From positions 1 through 56,196 of the forward strand of contig JAJEGI010000020.1 of the NCBI GenBank assembly GCA_022819945.1: DNA of 56,196 nucleotides, written 5' to 3'. The DNA comes from Candidatus Poribacteria bacterium. GTDB lineage: Bacteria; Poribacteria; WGA-4E; WGA-3G. The notes below the pieces were generated by a model. That model searched no databases, was not told the origin of the DNA, and saw only the letters and a program-made list of their open reading frames with translations. Numbering within the stretch: position 1 is the stretch's first letter; each line of letters starts with the position of its first letter. The position numbers and the translations under genes are program-made. Shown here piece by piece: positions 43,973 to 53,436 of the stretch.

Positions 43973-45441
43973 CAAAACAGCGAAAAATAATTGTCGGTGT
44001 AGTTGCCATCAGCATTGTGTTGATCCTCTTTACATTATTCTTCATCATACCACGCGGTTCGGACCTCACCGTTGAAGCTCCGGCACCACCGCGAGAAGTT
44101 ACAAACATCCTATTGCCGACACCGATCCCATCAATTATTGCTGTAAAGGCAGACTTACCCATACAGGATGTCAAAGTCTTAGCAGAATCAGCACTCAGAA
44201 ACTATCTGAATAAACCCATTCAACGGAAAGATGGTGCGATTGAATCTTTCATCAAACTTGATCCCGGTCCCCTCACAATGACGAGTGTATCAGATGGAAC
44301 CGTATCGGTAAGCATTCCGTTGCAATTCAACGGATGGGCAGAAGTTTCCAAAAGTATCTTGGGGAAGGTCATTCGCAAACGAGAAAATATTGAAGGGAAA
44401 GCAACGGCATTGCTAACCCTCAAGCCAACGTTGAATCCTGACTGGCATATTACCGCGAACATAACTTCTGATATTTATATTCAGAAAGCGGAACTTGAGA
44501 TCTTGGGGCTTACAATCTCAATTCGCCGAATTCTTACGAAATTAGTTAGGGACAAGGTACTCCCGAAATTAGAAGATGTCATGGTCAAATATATTGCCAA
44601 CATAGACATCAAAACCCGTGTTGCTGGATTATGGACAAGGCTTCATGAACCCATAGCCCTCAACCAAGATCCGCCAATCGTACTTGTTATGGAACCTTTG
44701 GAAATCCTTGCACAAAGACTATCCAGCGACGGGAAAATATTTTCGCTCAGTTTCGGCATCAAAACCTATATCCATGCCAATATCGGAGGTACGTCTGCCA
44801 ACTCGGTGTCCCCCGCAGCACAACGTATCGGTTTGCCAGATATCCGCTTCGTGAATACTCTTGAATCGGGTTATCACATCATCGCCCCTATAGAAGTAAC
44901 CTACACCGCTATTGAAAACTTCGCCAAGCCCTATGTCGAAAAAACACATAAACTCAAAGGGATAAATACACGCATTGAAAATCTGATGCTCTACGGTAGC
45001 GGCTCTCAACTTGTTGCTGGACTCAGGTTCAGCCTACCCACGTTAGGTGCGAAGGGACAACTTTACCTTCTCGGGACACCGAGGTATGATGTTGATACAA
45101 GGTCCATCTCTGTTACCGAATTCGACTACACGTTAACAACGCAAAATCTACTGATAGATATCGCTGAAGTCTCGGGTGAAGGCTTTTTCCCGAATCTTCG
45201 AACAAAGGTTGAAGAAAAACTCGCCTTTCCTTTAGAAGATCGGCTTAGTGCGCTCCACGAAAAGCTATCAGATGCCATTGCAGAACGCGCAATCGGTTCG
45301 CATGTTCTCCTACACGGCACTGTAGATAGTATCACGCCGGAAGCACTCTATCTCACACAAACAGGCGTGCACATTCCATTTCGTCTACAAGGCGACCTTA
45401 CCTGTGAGATAAGTCTCAATTCTTCTGAAATTTCGCATTAA
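43969..45441 (+). CDS. DUF4403-like membrane-anchored protein
   Basis: The 490-residue protein has an N-terminal membrane anchor (VVAISIVLILFTLFFIIP) and a long region of beta strands with LNKPIQ, PLQFNGW and FRLQGDL segments that fits the DUF4403 family, which resembles lipid-binding tubular proteins. It would sit in the periplasm, tethered to the inner membrane, and may carry lipids. The start overlaps the sarcosine-oxidase-like gene stop, so it is co-translated. Placement before a ceramidase-like gene supports a lipid link but does not prove it. Confidence 0.75.
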   Translation: MTKQRKIIVGVVAISIVLILFTLFFIIPRGSDLTVEAPAPPREVTNILLPTPIPSIIAVKADLPIQDVKVLAESALRNYLNKPIQRKDGAIESFIKLDPGPLTMTSVSDGTVSVSIPLQFNGWAEVSKSILGKVIRKRENIEGKATALLTLKPTLNPDWHITANITSDIYIQKAELEILGLTISIRRILTKLVRDKVLPKLEDVMVKYIANIDIKTRVAGLWTRLHEPIALNQDPPIVLVMEPLEILAQRLSSDGKIFSLSFGIKTYIHANIGGTSANSVSPAAQRIGLPDIRFVNTLESGYHIIAPIEVTYTAIENFAKPYVEKTHKLKGINTRIENLMLYGSGSQLVAGLRFSLPTLGAKGQLYLLGTPRYDVDTRSISVTEFDYTLTTQNLLIDIAEVSGEGFFPNLRTKVEEKLAFPLEDRLSALHEKLSDAIAERAIGSHVLLHGTVDSITPEALYLTQTGVHIPFRLQGDLTCEISLNSSEISH

Positions 45442-45453
45442 GGAGACTGAACA

Positions 45454-46803
45454 ATGCAAACAACCCTCAAAGCAGGCAGCGCAACCGCGAACATAACACC
45501 ACCCCTCAACACAAGAATCCCAGGTGGGTTCCGACCCAGATACGCTGAAAATGTTGACGACGAACTCTTTGCAAAAGCCGTCGTCATTGATAACGGCACC
45601 ACACGCATCGCAATCGTCACGTGCGATCTCATCGCTATACCAGAGAAGGTAGCAGACGCAGCCAAAGCGCGTATCGCTGAGCGATGCGACATCCCGGCAG
45701 CACACGTTATGGTGAACGCGACACATACACACACCGCTGTCGCAGTCGCTGACCTGCTCGGTGTGGACGAGGACACCGATTATACCGAGTGGGTGCCACT
45801 GAAAATCGCCGATGCGGTTGAACTCGCCGTATGGCGACTCCAGCCAGCGCGCGTAGGATTTTCCAGTGTTAATGAAGACCGCATCACCTTCAATCGACGG
45901 TGGCACATGAAAGACGGGACCGTCCGTTTTAATCCCGGTGTCAATAATCCAGATCTTGTGAAACCGACCGGCACGATCGATCCAGAGGTGGCGATGATGT
46001 TCGTTGAAGCCGATGACGGCACCCCGCTTTCGGCTGTTGCCAACTTTTCGCTCCACTACATCGGCACAGACAACGGCAGTGCTCTCTCCGCCGACTATTT
46101 TGGACACTTTGATAAACTTATGCGACACTATCTCGGAGATACGTGTATTTCGCTCCTCTGGAACGCCGCATCCGGACAGATCAACAATACCGATTTCAGT
46201 GGACGGACGAAATGGACAGCGAGCGGACACCGACAAGCAGTGAAAATGGCGAACGTCCTCGCGGGACATTTTATCACCGAGATGCAGTTCATGGAGATGC
46301 ACGACACGCTTGATCTCAGCGGATCCCTCGCTACACTGACGTTCCAACGCAAACGGATTACCGACGAAGACCTTAAAGTTGCCGAACAGGTGCTGTCCGT
46401 GCCACAAGGAACTTATGATGCATACGAAACGGGTCCGTTTAGCTGGGTCGTTGGGCAACCGATACCAACAGCACTGGTTGATGTCTACGCGCGTGAGTGT
46501 CAACGCTTGGCACAACTTCCAGCGGAAATGACTGCCCCTGTTCAGGTGATACGGCTTGGTGAAGCAGCGATTGTGGCACTACCCGGAGAGGTTTTCGTTG
46601 AAACAGGGATGAATATTAAAGCCGCATCCGACGCGACTCCGACATTCCTCGTCAGTTTGGCGAACGGATATATCGGTTATATTTGCACGGACAAGGCATT
46701 GACAGAGGAAGGCGGATACGAAACATGGGCAGCGAAGTCCTCACTTCCGGCTGTTGGAACGGTGCCAGCGATGGAGACCCTCGTGGCTTCGTTGTTGAAT
46801 TAG
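45454..46803 (+). CDS. Neutral/alkaline ceramidase-like hydrolase
   Basis: The 449-residue protein resembles the N-terminal domain of neutral ceramidase: an early AGSATANITPP segment, NATHTHTA with the metal-binding His pair, and LWNAASGQINN. It would hydrolyse amide bonds in ceramides or, as in related bacterial proteins, other amides. There is no signal peptide and it is shorter than full ceramidases (about 650 residues), lacking the C-terminal domain, so it may act on soluble substrates in the cytosol. It is the last gene of the five-gene operon, 12 bp after the DUF4403-like gene. Confidence 0.85.
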   Translation: MQTTLKAGSATANITPPLNTRIPGGFRPRYAENVDDELFAKAVVIDNGTTRIAIVTCDLIAIPEKVADAAKARIAERCDIPAAHVMVNATHTHTAVAVADLLGVDEDTDYTEWVPLKIADAVELAVWRLQPARVGFSSVNEDRITFNRRWHMKDGTVRFNPGVNNPDLVKPTGTIDPEVAMMFVEADDGTPLSAVANFSLHYIGTDNGSALSADYFGHFDKLMRHYLGDTCISLLWNAASGQINNTDFSGRTKWTASGHRQAVKMANVLAGHFITEMQFMEMHDTLDLSGSLATLTFQRKRITDEDLKVAEQVLSVPQGTYDAYETGPFSWVVGQPIPTALVDVYARECQRLAQLPAEMTAPVQVIRLGEAAIVALPGEVFVETGMNIKAASDATPTFLVSLANGYIGYICTDKALTEEGGYETWAAKSSLPAVGTVPAMETLVASLLN

Positions 46804-46835
46804 TGCGGATGTGTGTGAAGCAGGGAAATTATATC

Positions 46836-46871
46836 TAAAAAAAGAAAGAGACGGGCACGGGAACCCGTCTC
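46836..46871 (-). terminator. Rho-independent terminator of glnA-glnB
   Basis: On the minus strand the stem GAGACGGG/CCCGTCTC (arms 46864-46871 and 46848-46855) encloses 8 bases and is followed by a T-rich run TTTCTTTTTTT. It lies 23 bp after the glnB stop and between convergent operons. Confidence 0.8.
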
Positions 46872-46893
46872 AAGGGGAAGATAGAATAGAAAA

Positions 46894-47295
<402 letters not shown>

Positions 47296-47322
47296 TTACA
47301 ATCTTTGCCCTCAAGGTTTACA

Positions 47323-47346
47323 AGGGCGGATGCGAGAATCCGCCCT
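47323..47346. repeat. GGGCGGAT hairpin in the glnA-glnB gap
   Basis: AGGGCGGAT and ATCCGCCCT form a 9-bp stem around GCGAGA. Without a T-run it is a dispersed palindrome that could stabilise or process the glnA-glnB mRNA rather than end it. Confidence 0.6.
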
Positions 47347-47378
47347 ACAGAACGTTTTCACGACCTCGCTCACGCGAC

Positions 47379-48794
47379 CTAAATATCGTGATAGAGGAAA
47401 AATTCATACGGATGCGGTCGCATGTTGATCGCATCGACCTCATTTTCACGTTTATAGTCAATCCAGACATCTAAAACATCTTGGGTGAAGACATCGCCTT
47501 TAAGGAGATATTCGTGGTCTTCCTCTAAAGCATCAAGGGAATCTCCGAGAGATACTGGCGTAGATTCGATGTCCGCAAGTTCTTCCGGCTCGAGATCGTA
47601 AAGGTCTTTGTCGAGCGGGTCACCCGGATGGATACGGTTCTGTATTCCGTCAAGTCCTGCCATGAGCAGCGCGCTGAAGGCGAGGTAAGGATTACAAGAC
47701 GGATCCGGTGTCCGGAATTCAACCCGTTTCGCCTTCTCACTCTTTGAGTAGACAGGAATACGGACACACGCACTACGGTTCCGTTGCGAGTAGGCGATGT
47801 TCACAGGGGCTTCATAGCCTGGGACCAAACGTTTGTAAGAATTAGTTGTCGGAGCGATGATTGCACAGAGCGAACGGGCATGCGTCAGCAAACCACCGAT
47901 GTAATAGAGCGCGTCCTCACTGAGAAGCGAATATCCCTGTGGATCGTAGAAGATGTTCTTGCCGTCTTTCCAGAGACTCTGGTGGACGTGCATCCCGGAA
48001 CCGTTATCTTGGAAAAGTGGTTTCGGCATGAAGGTCGCGACAAGGTTGTTCTCACGCGCCATATTTTTGATGATGTACTTATACAACGCAATCTTATCAC
48101 CAGTCGTGGTCAACTCACCATAGCGGATGTCAATCTCGCCTTGCCCTGCAGTTCCGACCTCGTGGTGATGAACTTCCACATCAACACCAGCTTCCATGAG
48201 CTTAAGGCAGATCTCGGAACGCAGATCTTGAAGCGTATCTGAAGGCGGTACTGGGAAGTAACCTTCTTTGTAACGCGGTTTATAACCGAGGTTCGGACCC
48301 TCATCGCGTCCTGAGTTCCAACTTCCCTCAACGGAGTCAACAGAATAGAAACCGGAATGTTGGTTCTGCCCATAGCGGATATCGTTGAGGAGATAGAATT
48401 CCGCCTCAGGTCCCCAGTAACTTATATCTGCGATGCCTGTGGATTGTAAATACGCTTCTGCCTTCTGTGCAATATGCCGGACATCGCGCGTATAATTTTC
48501 CAACGTGATCGGATCTTTGATGTTACACGTAATACTCAGTGTCGGCACCTTGCAGACCGGGTCAATGAGAGCCGTTGTTGGATCGGGAAAAAGCAACATA
48601 TCGCTCTCGTTAATCGCCTGGAAACCACGGATACTTGAGCCATCAAAACCGCACCCCTCTTCAAAGAGGTCTTCGCTCAACTCTTCTGCCATCAGGGAAA
48701 AATGTTGCCACATACCCGGCAGATCCATGAATTTGAGGTCAATGATTTTTACATCATTCTCTTTTGCAAGTGCAACCACCTCACTTGGTGTCAT
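47379..48794 (-). CDS. glnA: Glutamine synthetase type I
   Basis: GlnA makes glutamine from glutamate, ammonia and ATP. The 471-residue length and features fit GSI: FDGSSIRGF, the substrate loop with FMPKPLFQDNGSGMHVHQS, and NRSACVRIP. Tyr399 lies in LYDLEPEE, the counterpart of adenylylated Tyr397 of E. coli, suggesting GSI-beta regulation by an adenylyltransferase not present in the window. The ATG has AGGAGG nearby. It is followed by glnB with a hairpin between, so the two form an operon. Upstream lie two hairpins of a dispersed repeat. Confidence 0.95.
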   Translation of the reverse strand: MTPSEVVALAKENDVKIIDLKFMDLPGMWQHFSLMAEELSEDLFEEGCGFDGSSIRGFQAINESDMLLFPDPTTALIDPVCKVPTLSITCNIKDPITLENYTRDVRHIAQKAEAYLQSTGIADISYWGPEAEFYLLNDIRYGQNQHSGFYSVDSVEGSWNSGRDEGPNLGYKPRYKEGYFPVPPSDTLQDLRSEICLKLMEAGVDVEVHHHEVGTAGQGEIDIRYGELTTTGDKIALYKYIIKNMARENNLVATFMPKPLFQDNGSGMHVHQSLWKDGKNIFYDPQGYSLLSEDALYYIGGLLTHARSLCAIIAPTTNSYKRLVPGYEAPVNIAYSQRNRSACVRIPVYSKSEKAKRVEFRTPDPSCNPYLAFSALLMAGLDGIQNRIHPGDPLDKDLYDLEPEELADIESTPVSLGDSLDALEEDHEYLLKGDVFTQDVLDVWIDYKRENEVDAINMRPHPYEFFLYHDI

Positions 48795-48810
48795 TCACAT
48801 ATCCTCCTAT

Positions 48811-48870
48811 TTCGGCGTAGCTTGCTAAGCCGAACTTTTTCGGCATAACTTGTCCGCCGAAACTTGCTAT
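48811..48870. repeat. TTCGGC double-hairpin repeat upstream of glnA
   Basis: TTCGGCGTAGC/GCTAAGCCGAA (48811-48834) and TTTCGGC/GCCGAAA form two hairpins. The second part, 48835-48870, occurs again inverted at 53272-53307 with one difference in 36 bases. Both copies lie just upstream of minus-strand genes (glnA, larE). Confidence 0.7.
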
Positions 48871-49300
48871 CAAAACTTCCTCGATCCAGAGACCGAGACT
48901 ATAATCTGATAAAACGGCATAAGGAAACGCGTCAGGAAAGTCCGATGATTCCCCTAAAATCCCGTTTCAATAACTCAGAAAAATGTCCTTGATTCGTCAA
49001 TTGAATGCGCAACTCATACCACTTGACGAGTGTCTTACCCAATAGGTAAGCAAAATTTATGCCAATCAACGGTGATTGAAAACAGCAACGCATCAATTAA
49101 CGAAAAAAGGTAAATTCTCGTGTAAAATCACGAAATTACAGCGACCAAAGATGGAAAGTCGGCGTGAAACGGTCTGCTGCTCCGATATTTTCTCCACGCC
49201 CGATATTAAAAACTGCGAGATTTTGCCAAATTATTAGGCATAGCATTGCACGTTTTTTGCGCATAGCACCGCATATCTACTGAAAATCGCGACCCGGAGA
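48871..49300. other. Non-coding gap between dcd and glnA
   Basis: The 506-bp gap from 48795 to 49300 contains the hairpin repeats above and otherwise no gene of 40 codons or more with coding character. Imperfect direct repeats of GCATAGCA-type sequence lie at 49232-49276. No sigma54 (TGGCAC-N5-TTGCA) site was found for glnA by eye. Confidence 0.4.
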
Positions 49301-49885
49301 TCACTCCTCTGAAAACTCAACGTCTTTGGCAAACCGACTCGTCTCAGGGCCATCCTGCCCCGCATATTTGTTCGCAGGCTTGAGTTGATACGGCACCCGT
49401 GCTGGCGAAGAAAGCTGCGCAAAGGTAAACGCACAAATTCGCATACCGGGATATAATTTAACCGGCATACGACCAAGATTTCCTAACTCCAAGGTCGGAA
49501 TACCGATCCAACCCGGATCAAAGAGCCCGGCAGTGCTGTGAACAATAATGCCGAGCCTTCCCAAACTACTTCTGCCTTCGAGTCGTGCCATCACATCGTC
49601 TGCCAACTCAAGTTTCTCCTGCGTTGCCGCCAAGACAAACTCACCCGGTTGCATCGTGAAGGCATCACCATCACGGACATCAACCCGCCGCATTAAGTCA
49701 TCGGCATCAATCTCTGCCCCCAAATCAATATACGGATACTTGCTATGCTCAAACACACGAAAGGTATTGCTCAACCTGAAGTCGATGGAGCAACTACCGA
49801 GTTGTGTTTCCAAGTCGGGTGTTGGGGAGATTCTAATTTTCCCCTTGTTCATATACTCAACAATATCTCTATCTGATAAAAACAT
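49301..49885 (-). CDS. dcd: dCTP deaminase
   Basis: Dcd deaminates dCTP to dUTP, feeding dTMP synthesis. The 194-residue protein from ATG at 49885 has GSCSIDFRLSN (30-40), RSSLGRLGI (105-113), HSTAGLFDPGW and TLELGN with the catalytic Glu133. Length matches the E. coli enzyme (193). A longer upstream frame of 44 codons was rejected because the family starts at MFLSDRDI. It could be bifunctional deaminase-diphosphatase as in some archaea; this needs a structure-based check. Confidence 0.93.
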   Translation of the reverse strand: MFLSDRDIVEYMNKGKIRISPTPDLETQLGSCSIDFRLSNTFRVFEHSKYPYIDLGAEIDADDLMRRVDVRDGDAFTMQPGEFVLAATQEKLELADDVMARLEGRSSLGRLGIIVHSTAGLFDPGWIGIPTLELGNLGRMPVKLYPGMRICAFTFAQLSSPARVPYQLKPANKYAGQDGPETSRFAKDVEFSEE

Positions 49886-50055
49886 TCTTTTTAAATTACT
49901 TTGCAGTTCGGTCAGGTAAATTTGAAGTTTGAAGCGTCTCTTCCGTATATCCGCCCGCGCCTGCTTCGCAGTGAGAATGCAGGCTACGTTTTCGCGGCTA
50001 ATTTTAACACAAAACAACTTATATTGGCGTTCTTTTACATAGAATACTTTTTGAG

Positions 50056-51390
50056 CTACTGCTCAGGCATAAACGCCTCCGGGGCGATGCCGCGATAGGC
50101 ATAGTCTAAAAGATTAATAGGATGCATCGCTTTCATCTGCAAACCGTGTTTCTGAATGCCGAGTTGAATCTGGAGTAGACAACCCGGATTTCCCGTCGCA
50201 ACGATGTCCGCGTCCGTTTCAGCGATATGCACCATTTTACGTTCCAGAATCTCTTGCGAAAGTTCCGGCTGTGTGATGTTATAGATACCCGCGCTCCCAC
50301 AGCACCATTCGGATTCAGTTAACTCAATCAACTCAAGTCCCGGTATCGACTGAAGTACTTTACGCGGCTGCTCCTTTACGCTTTGGCCGTGAAGGAGATG
50401 GCACGGTTCATCATAAGTAACACGCTTTTCGATTGCTCCGGTCGGCGGTATCATCTCAATTTCGGCTAAGAATTCGCTGATGTCACACATTTTATGACTG
50501 AAGTGTTCCGCCTTCTCTGCGTAAGCAGCATCGTTTTCGAGGAGTGCCTCATATTCTTTCAGCGTTGCACCACAACCAGCAGAATTAATAATGATAGCGT
50601 CTAAATTCTCTGCTTCAAACGCATCAATGTTCTGCTTGGCAAGTGTCGAAGCAATATCTCGTACACCGTTATGAAGGTGTAACGCGCCACAGCAGGTCTG
50701 CTTTCGGGGCGTAACGACTTCGCAACCGTTCTCTGCTAAGACTCGGATAGTCGCAACATTCGTCTCCGTGAAGACTTGGTTCATGATGCACCCCGGTATG
50801 AATCCGACGCGATACCGGGTATCACCGACAGCGGGTGTAATGTCCCGTATTGTATATTTCAATTGTGGCGGTGGGATCTTCGGCAGCAACGATTCCATCT
50901 GCCCAAGCTGCCCCATTAGTTTCAAGATACCTGTTTTCTGGACAAGCCATCGGATACCGAGCCGTTGATAGAGCCACATCAACTCAAAAATCAGGTCCAA
51001 CCGTTCTTTATTGGGCAGAATTTGTTTGAAGACGAGGTGCGTCCAGAATCGATAAGCAGCGGAACGCGGAGCATTCTGTTCGTAGATAGCCCGTGCCTGT
51101 TCAAGCAGCTCTCCAAAATGGACCCCGGAAGGACAAGCGGTTTCGCAGGCACGGCAGTCTAAACACCGGTAGATGTATTCTGACCATTCCTCACTGAGCG
51201 GGGTGGCATCCTCCGCTTTGAAGGCACTCCCCATGAGGTAGAGCCTACCGCGTGGTGAATCCGTTTCTAAACCTAATTCTCGATACGTCGGACAGGTGGG
51301 TAAGCAAAGTCCGCAGTGCGTACAAGCATCCCACTTCTTCCAACTGAAGGCATCTACGCCGATCAGTGGTTGCGTTTGTTGGTTGGACAT
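50056..51390 (-). CDS. glcF: Glycolate oxidase iron-sulfur subunit
   Basis: GlcF passes electrons from the flavoprotein to the quinone pool. The 444-residue protein has two 4Fe-4S ferredoxin motifs near the N-terminus (CTHCGLCLPTCP and CLDCRACETACP) and two CCG domains (CCGALHLHNG and CCGSAG) with Cys-Cys pairs. The flavoprotein partner is likely the glcD product at 26882, on the other strand 22 kb away. It could also belong to a lactate utilisation or heterodisulfide-reductase-like complex. No glcE is in the window. Confidence 0.92.
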   Translation of the reverse strand: MSNQQTQPLIGVDAFSWKKWDACTHCGLCLPTCPTYRELGLETDSPRGRLYLMGSAFKAEDATPLSEEWSEYIYRCLDCRACETACPSGVHFGELLEQARAIYEQNAPRSAAYRFWTHLVFKQILPNKERLDLIFELMWLYQRLGIRWLVQKTGILKLMGQLGQMESLLPKIPPPQLKYTIRDITPAVGDTRYRVGFIPGCIMNQVFTETNVATIRVLAENGCEVVTPRKQTCCGALHLHNGVRDIASTLAKQNIDAFEAENLDAIIINSAGCGATLKEYEALLENDAAYAEKAEHFSHKMCDISEFLAEIEMIPPTGAIEKRVTYDEPCHLLHGQSVKEQPRKVLQSIPGLELIELTESEWCCGSAGIYNITQPELSQEILERKMVHIAETDADIVATGNPGCLLQIQLGIQKHGLQMKAMHPINLLDYAYRGIAPEAFMPEQ

Positions 51391-51414
51391 AGTTAACTTT
51401 ATTTCACAGGCACT

Positions 51415-51819
51415 TTAGTATGGATCAAATCTTTGCGATATAGCATGCAGAAGCCAGAGTAAAACTATCAGAATCAATCCAATTGTAGCAAATATCATAC
51501 CCTTGGAACTATTTGCGCCTGCGAAACTTTTCTTGAGATTACCTGTTCGGGTCTCCTGAATTTTTTGTGCAAGTGCTCGTCTTTCATGTTGTGTTAAGTT
51601 CTTCTTCAGAGAAACTGTTGACCCTGAAGGTATATGATTATAACGTTGGCTTTTCCACTTCCTGTACAAAAATCGAAACAGCACGACAAAACTGACAACC
51701 CCTATTAAAACAAGTACACCAATGAGTATATCCGTATAAGGAAGGGACGGTGGATCAAGGCGACTCGGTCTGGCGTATGAAGCATCGCTGCTGATAAAGA
51801 TCTCACAAATAGTTTTCAT
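51415..51819 (-). CDS. Small two-helix membrane protein, paralog of the next gene
   Basis: The 134-residue protein has two membrane helices (YTDILIGVLVLIGVVSFVVLF and MIFATIGLILIVLLWLL) separated by a basic loop with KNLTQHERRALAQKI and NLKKSF. The 51971 gene encodes a protein with the same order: LTQHEKSLLSEKI, NLKKSF, then a TM helix ending in VIVLLW. The pair is a local duplication of unknown function. ATG at 51819 was chosen over an upstream TTG. They lie beside glcF. Confidence 0.75.
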   Translation of the reverse strand: MKTICEIFISSDASYARPSRLDPPSLPYTDILIGVLVLIGVVSFVVLFRFLYRKWKSQRYNHIPSGSTVSLKKNLTQHERRALAQKIQETRTGNLKKSFAGANSSKGMIFATIGLILIVLLWLLHAISQRFDPY

Positions 51820-51970
51820 TGTGCTACATCCTATTCCCGATAGATTGGACAAGCAGGCAGAAACAAGATACCAGTGCAGGCAAGCGTCCTATCCCTTTCA
51901 AGTGAAGAAATCTACCCTAATGAATGATAGTGTTCGTCGGTTGAATGTATCAAATTTCTATTATGTTTGA

Positions 51971-52381
51971 TTATCTTCTATCAGCCACTATTGCTCCTAA
52001 ACCTAACCCCAGAAACAGGACAGTTAGCGCAATCAAGCCGCTCACAGAGAAACCCCAGAGGAGAACGATTACAATAAAGCCGCTTGGCGCGAATATCATG
52101 TATTTCGTGTACCTGCTGCTAACACGAGCGGTAAAACTTTTTTTTAAATTCTCGGTACCACTGTCCCGAATTTTTTCAGAAAGAAGAGACTTTTCGTGTT
52201 GTGTCAAAACTTTCCTCTCAGAAGGCAATCCCGTCAAAGTAGACAATAAATTGCGTTTCCTCTTCCGTCTCGGTAAGACATGAAAAAAAAGCAAAACACA
52301 TCCCACAAACGTCATGATGTGTACCGGATACATCGCTATAAGCCCCATGATAGCTTCGAGTTCATACTTCAGATAATCCAT
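51971..52381 (-). CDS. Small membrane protein, paralog of 51415-51819
   Basis: The 136-residue protein has helices at the start (MYPVHIMTFVGCVLLFFHVL) and two near the end (YMIFAPSGFIVIVLLWGF and LIALTVLFLGLGLGAIV). The shared central LTQHE ... NLKKSF block with its neighbour marks a tandem duplication; the C-terminus has an extra helix. No function is known. A weak AGAG ribosome site precedes the ATG. Confidence 0.75.
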   Translation of the reverse strand: MDYLKYELEAIMGLIAMYPVHIMTFVGCVLLFFHVLPRRKRKRNLLSTLTGLPSERKVLTQHEKSLLSEKIRDSGTENLKKSFTARVSSRYTKYMIFAPSGFIVIVLLWGFSVSGLIALTVLFLGLGLGAIVADRR

Positions 52382-52429
52382 CTCTGTGTCCCCGATACTA
52401 ATGCACTAATGATAGGTTTTTGATGTTAG

Positions 52430-53263
52430 TTAAGCAGTCATAACCCCCTCGTTTAAACTCCCCGAACGATACCCCTGTAAGTCAAGCGTGATGTATGTAT
52501 ATCCGAGTGTTTTAAAGTGTGTACTGATGTCGTTTCGCACGGATTTTGAAAGCAATCTCGAAATCTCCTGCGCCTCCAACTCAATTCGTGCGAGTGCACC
52601 GTGGTGCCGGACACGGAACTGCCGAATCCCTAAATCGTAAAGAAATTGCTCGGCGGCATCCACCTGCCGCAGTAACTCACGGGTAATCCGCATACCGTAA
52701 GGAAACCGTGAGGAGAGGCAAGCGAACGCGGGTTTATCCCAAGTCGGAAGCTCCCACGCCTTTGAAATCTCTCGAATCTCTACCTTCGTCAAGTTGACAT
52801 CAATCAAAGGGGCTTGGATACCCATCTGCTTTGCGGCATCCATGCCGGGGCGATGATCACCGACATCGTCTGGGATCGCGCCGTAGACGATCGTGCCTAC
52901 GTCATATTTGTCAGCAATAGGACGTAACTTATCAAACAACTCTGTCTTACAGAAAAAGCACCGATTGGTTGGATTGCTTGCGTAACCCTCAAGGTCTAAT
53001 TCTTGGGTGTGAACCGTCTCAAATCGGATCCCGATCTGTTTAGCGATATCCTGTGCTGCTCGCATCTCTCGGATCGGATAGGAATCGGAAATGGCAGTGA
53101 CCGCAAGCGCATTATCGCCTAAAGCGTGTTGTGCCGCCTCTGCGAGGAACGTGCTATCAACACCACCAGAAAAAGCGACGATCACTTTTTCATAATCACG
53201 CAAGCACGCATAGAGTTGGTCAAGTTTCGTCTGTAGAATAGGCTCAAGGTTCTGTTTTAACAT
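52430..53263 (-). CDS. larE: LarE-type ATP-dependent sulfur transferase
   Basis: LarE family enzymes use a PP-loop ATPase to adenylylate and sulfurate the nickel-pincer cofactor precursor or related molecules. The 277-residue protein has SGGVDST at 32-38, NRCFFCK with Cys102 and Cys105, and ACLSSRFPYG with Cys182. Three cysteines fit the Fe-S cluster-containing form, in which sulfur is supplied catalytically, rather than the sacrificial single-Cys form; this is inference. No larB, larC or lactate racemase gene is beside it. ATG 53263 was chosen over TTG 53278. Confidence 0.88.
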   Translation of the reverse strand: MLKQNLEPILQTKLDQLYACLRDYEKVIVAFSGGVDSTFLAEAAQHALGDNALAVTAISDSYPIREMRAAQDIAKQIGIRFETVHTQELDLEGYASNPTNRCFFCKTELFDKLRPIADKYDVGTIVYGAIPDDVGDHRPGMDAAKQMGIQAPLIDVNLTKVEIREISKAWELPTWDKPAFACLSSRFPYGMRITRELLRQVDAAEQFLYDLGIRQFRVRHHGALARIELEAQEISRLLSKSVRNDISTHFKTLGYTYITLDLQGYRSGSLNEGVMTA

Positions 53264-53271
53264 ACTTCTGA

Positions 53272-53307
53272 ATAGCAAGTTTCGGCGGACAAGTTACGCC
53301 GAAAAAG
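53272..53307 (-). repeat. Second copy of the TTCGGC repeat
   Basis: On the minus strand this 36-base segment matches 48835-48870 with one mismatch and carries a TTTCGGC/GCCGAAA hairpin. It lies directly upstream of larE. Confidence 0.7.
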
Positions 53308-53341
53308 CCTCCGCATATAACACGCAGATTTCAATATATTT

Positions 53342-53432
53342 AGGACTTACGCAGCCCCACTTGCTGGCGGGGTTTCAAACCCCGCCAGCAGTACGTAATA
53401 CATCTGTTATCATAGAAAAATCCATAAGTCCT
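53342..53432. mobile_element. Small element with AGGACTTA ends and long palindrome
   Basis: AGGACTTACG and, inverted, AGGACTTATG bound a 91-bp segment containing a perfect 13-bp palindrome GCTGGCGGGGTTT/AAACCCCGCCAGC at 53363-53389. It lies just past the 3' end of def. Terminal repeats and small size suggest a MITE-type element. Confidence 0.5.
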
Positions 53433-53436
53433 GATA

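Noticed and set aside
46836..46871. Terminator for the plus-strand ceramidase-like gene
   Set aside because: On the plus strand the hairpin is preceded by A-rich sequence but not followed by a T-run; it fits the minus-strand glnB transcript instead.
48795..49300. Sigma54 promoter for glnA
   Set aside because: No TGGCAC-N5-TTGCA-like pair was found on the minus strand by eye.
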